Assembly (NCBI RefSeq): GCF_900110415.1
Contig: NZ_FODR01000014.1
Coordinates: forward strand, 124,001 to 188,000
DNA: 64,000 nt
Reading direction: 5' to 3'
Origin: Mucilaginibacter sp. OK283
GTDB taxonomy: Bacteria > Bacteroidota > Bacteroidia > Sphingobacteriales > Sphingobacteriaceae
Made by a program: the position numbers and the translations under genes. Numbering within the stretch: position 1 is the stretch's first letter; every line of letters starts with the position of its first letter. Shown here piece after piece: positions 63,006 to 64,000 of this stretch. The notes beneath the pieces are model-generated. The model saw only the letters and a list, made by a program, of their open reading frames with translations. It was not told where the DNA came from and did no database searches.

Positions 63006-64000
63006 TTATTTTAAAGAAATATTGGCTCCAAAAACGATGGTGCGGGTTTGCGGGTAGTTATTGGTCCAGTCTCCTGATCCTCGTGTTGAATAATTATCTT
63101 CCGGGTCCCAGCCTATCCATTTGGTGAAGGTGTACAGGTTCCGGCCACTTGCATAGATTGTTAAACCTGCAATATGTAACTGATCGAGTATTCTTTGTGA
63201 AAATACATAGCTTAGGGTGATATCTTTAATGCGGGTGTAGCTGGCATTATGCGGATAACCATAACCGCGGGTGTTGGTATACGATAATGCCTGGAATTGA
63301 TTATTGCCATTTGTTGGTGTCCAATAGCCAATTGCGGCAGGTGTATTTCTACGCCCGGCTTCGTCAGCATAGTTAAAATCAGCGTTATTTTTTAACATTC
63401 CCTGGGCCGTCTGGATAAATACGCTAAGATTAATTTGCTTGTAGTGGAAGGTGTTGGTAATACCGGCTGTCCATTTAGGCGCTGTCTGGCCTAAAATGGT
63501 TTTGTCGTTAGCAGTTATTTTTCCATCACCGTCCAAATCAGCAAATTTAAGGTCGCCCGGCTTAGCGCCGGGGTCTTGTTTTGAAGCATCTTCACCGGTT
63601 TGCCAAATGCCCGTCATCTTATAGTCGTAGATTACGCTTATGGGTTTTCCAAGAAACCAGCGGTTACCCAAATCGTCTTTACCATCTCCGTAAAGGCTTA
63701 TAATTTTGTTTTTGTTGGTTGAGTAAACAATATTGGTTTCCCAGTGAAAATTTTTCAAATCGATGTTATGGGTGTTCAGCGATATCTCCAATCCTTTGTT
63801 TGAGGTTTTGCCAATATTATCAAGCACTGAACCGTAACCGGTAATGCCAGGCAGTCCGCGGCTTAGCAGCAAACCCGACGTATTTGAGCTATATACATCA
63901 ATAGTGCCGGCAATACGGTTTTTGAGCAATGAAAAGTCCATGCCAAGGTTGGTGCTTACAGTGCTTTCCCAATGCAGGTTTGTATTACCCAGATTGCTGG
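63006..64000 (-). CDS. SusC/RagA-family TonB-linked outer-membrane protein, C-terminal part
   Basis: The frame is open to the window edge and ends at TAA 63006-63008, giving the last ~330 residues. GNTNLHWESTVSTNLGMDFS and LLKNRIAGTIDVYSSNTSG are typical SusC barrel strands, as are FKFADLDGDGKIT-like KFADLDGDGKITANDKTIL and the end TIYASGRNLYTFTKWIGWD and TRTIVFGANISLK. It forms an importer with the SusD protein encoded 16 bases downstream. The apparent start at 63941 is just the first Met inside the window. Confidence 0.95.
   Translation of the reverse strand, partial: SNLGNTNLHWESTVSTNLGMDFSLLKNRIAGTIDVYSSNTSGLLLSRGLPGITGYGSVLDNIGKTSNKGLEISLNTHNIDLKNFHWETNIVYSTNKNKIISLYGDGKDDLGNRWFLGKPISVIYDYKMTGIWQTGEDASKQDPGAKPGDLKFADLDGDGKITANDKTILGQTAPKWTAGITNTFHYKQINLSVFIQTAQGMLKNNADFNYADEAGRRNTPAAIGYWTPTNGNNQFQALSYTNTRGYGYPHNASYTRIKDITLSYVFSQRILDQLHIAGLTIYASGRNLYTFTKWIGWDPEDNYSTRGSGDWTNNYPQTRTIVFGANISLK

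Noticed and set aside
1-64000. CRISPR array
   Set aside because: No regularly spaced short repeats were seen; the repeats found are pairs linked to duplications or single palindromes.

Overview
The window looks like a chromosomal segment of a Bacteroidota bacterium, most likely the Sphingobacteriaceae (Mucilaginibacter/Pedobacter-like). Supporting families are SusC/SusD, DUF4270, DUF4249, DUF4331 and carboxypeptidase-regulatory TonB receptors, LytS/LytTR sensor pairs and TAnnTTTG-type promoter boxes. The genus is an inference; no rRNA or marker gene is present.

Layout. (1) 1-7.8 kb, plus strand: exopolysaccharide (colanic-acid-like) cluster with a GT9-like end, GT4, WcaF-type acetyltransferase, GMC oxidoreductase, GT2, WcaI-type GT4, a small unknown ORF and gmd. 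(2) 7.8-12.5 kb: decayed integrative-element zone with a tRNA 3' fragment, a broken IS1182-type transposase, gene fragments, a two-gene unit encoding a receiver-domain protein with a predicted HEPN RNase-like tail, and a mobile-element-type SSB. (3) 12.5-15.1 kb: an extra RpoD-like sigma factor, a TetR regulator and an SDR. (4) 15.1-24.1 kb: an ECF sigma/ZAS anti-sigma locus. Six copies of TGTAAGG-N15-CGTC, all with the same 15-nt spacing, sit in front of the sigma gene, a DUF6799 gene, a monooxygenase unit, a split DUF4331 pair with HupE-like and TPR genes, a TonB receptor and a truncated DUF3095 gene. I regard this as the best candidate for an undescribed regulon or system. (5) 24.1-25.0 kb: scar of three degraded genes, including a copied promoter. 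(6) 25.1-31.2 kb: LytS/LytTR pair, esterase-like/beta-barrel fusion, Kelch lipoprotein and DUF4270 protein. (7) 31.7-44 kb: MacAB/TolC-type ABC export operon downstream of a LytS/LytTR pair, a divergent TonB receptor plus DUF4249, and a third LytS/LytTR pair. (8) 44-51 kb: TolC-MFP-RND pump between two TetR genes. (9) 51-60 kb: a LytS/LytTR-OMPLA-DUF2147-TolC-MFP-ABC cassette bracketed by diverged direct repeats that carry pieces of two TetR genes. (10) 60-64 kb: two decayed genes, then SusD and the C-terminal part of SusC.

How the parts fit. Region 4 reads as an envelope module switched on by one ECF sigma factor: an outer-membrane receptor, periplasmic or lipid-anchored DUF4331 proteins, a HupE-like permease and a TPR lipoprotein. 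Regions 6-9 repeat one theme: sensor kinase/LytTR or TetR control of export pumps and TonB receptors, spread by local duplication.
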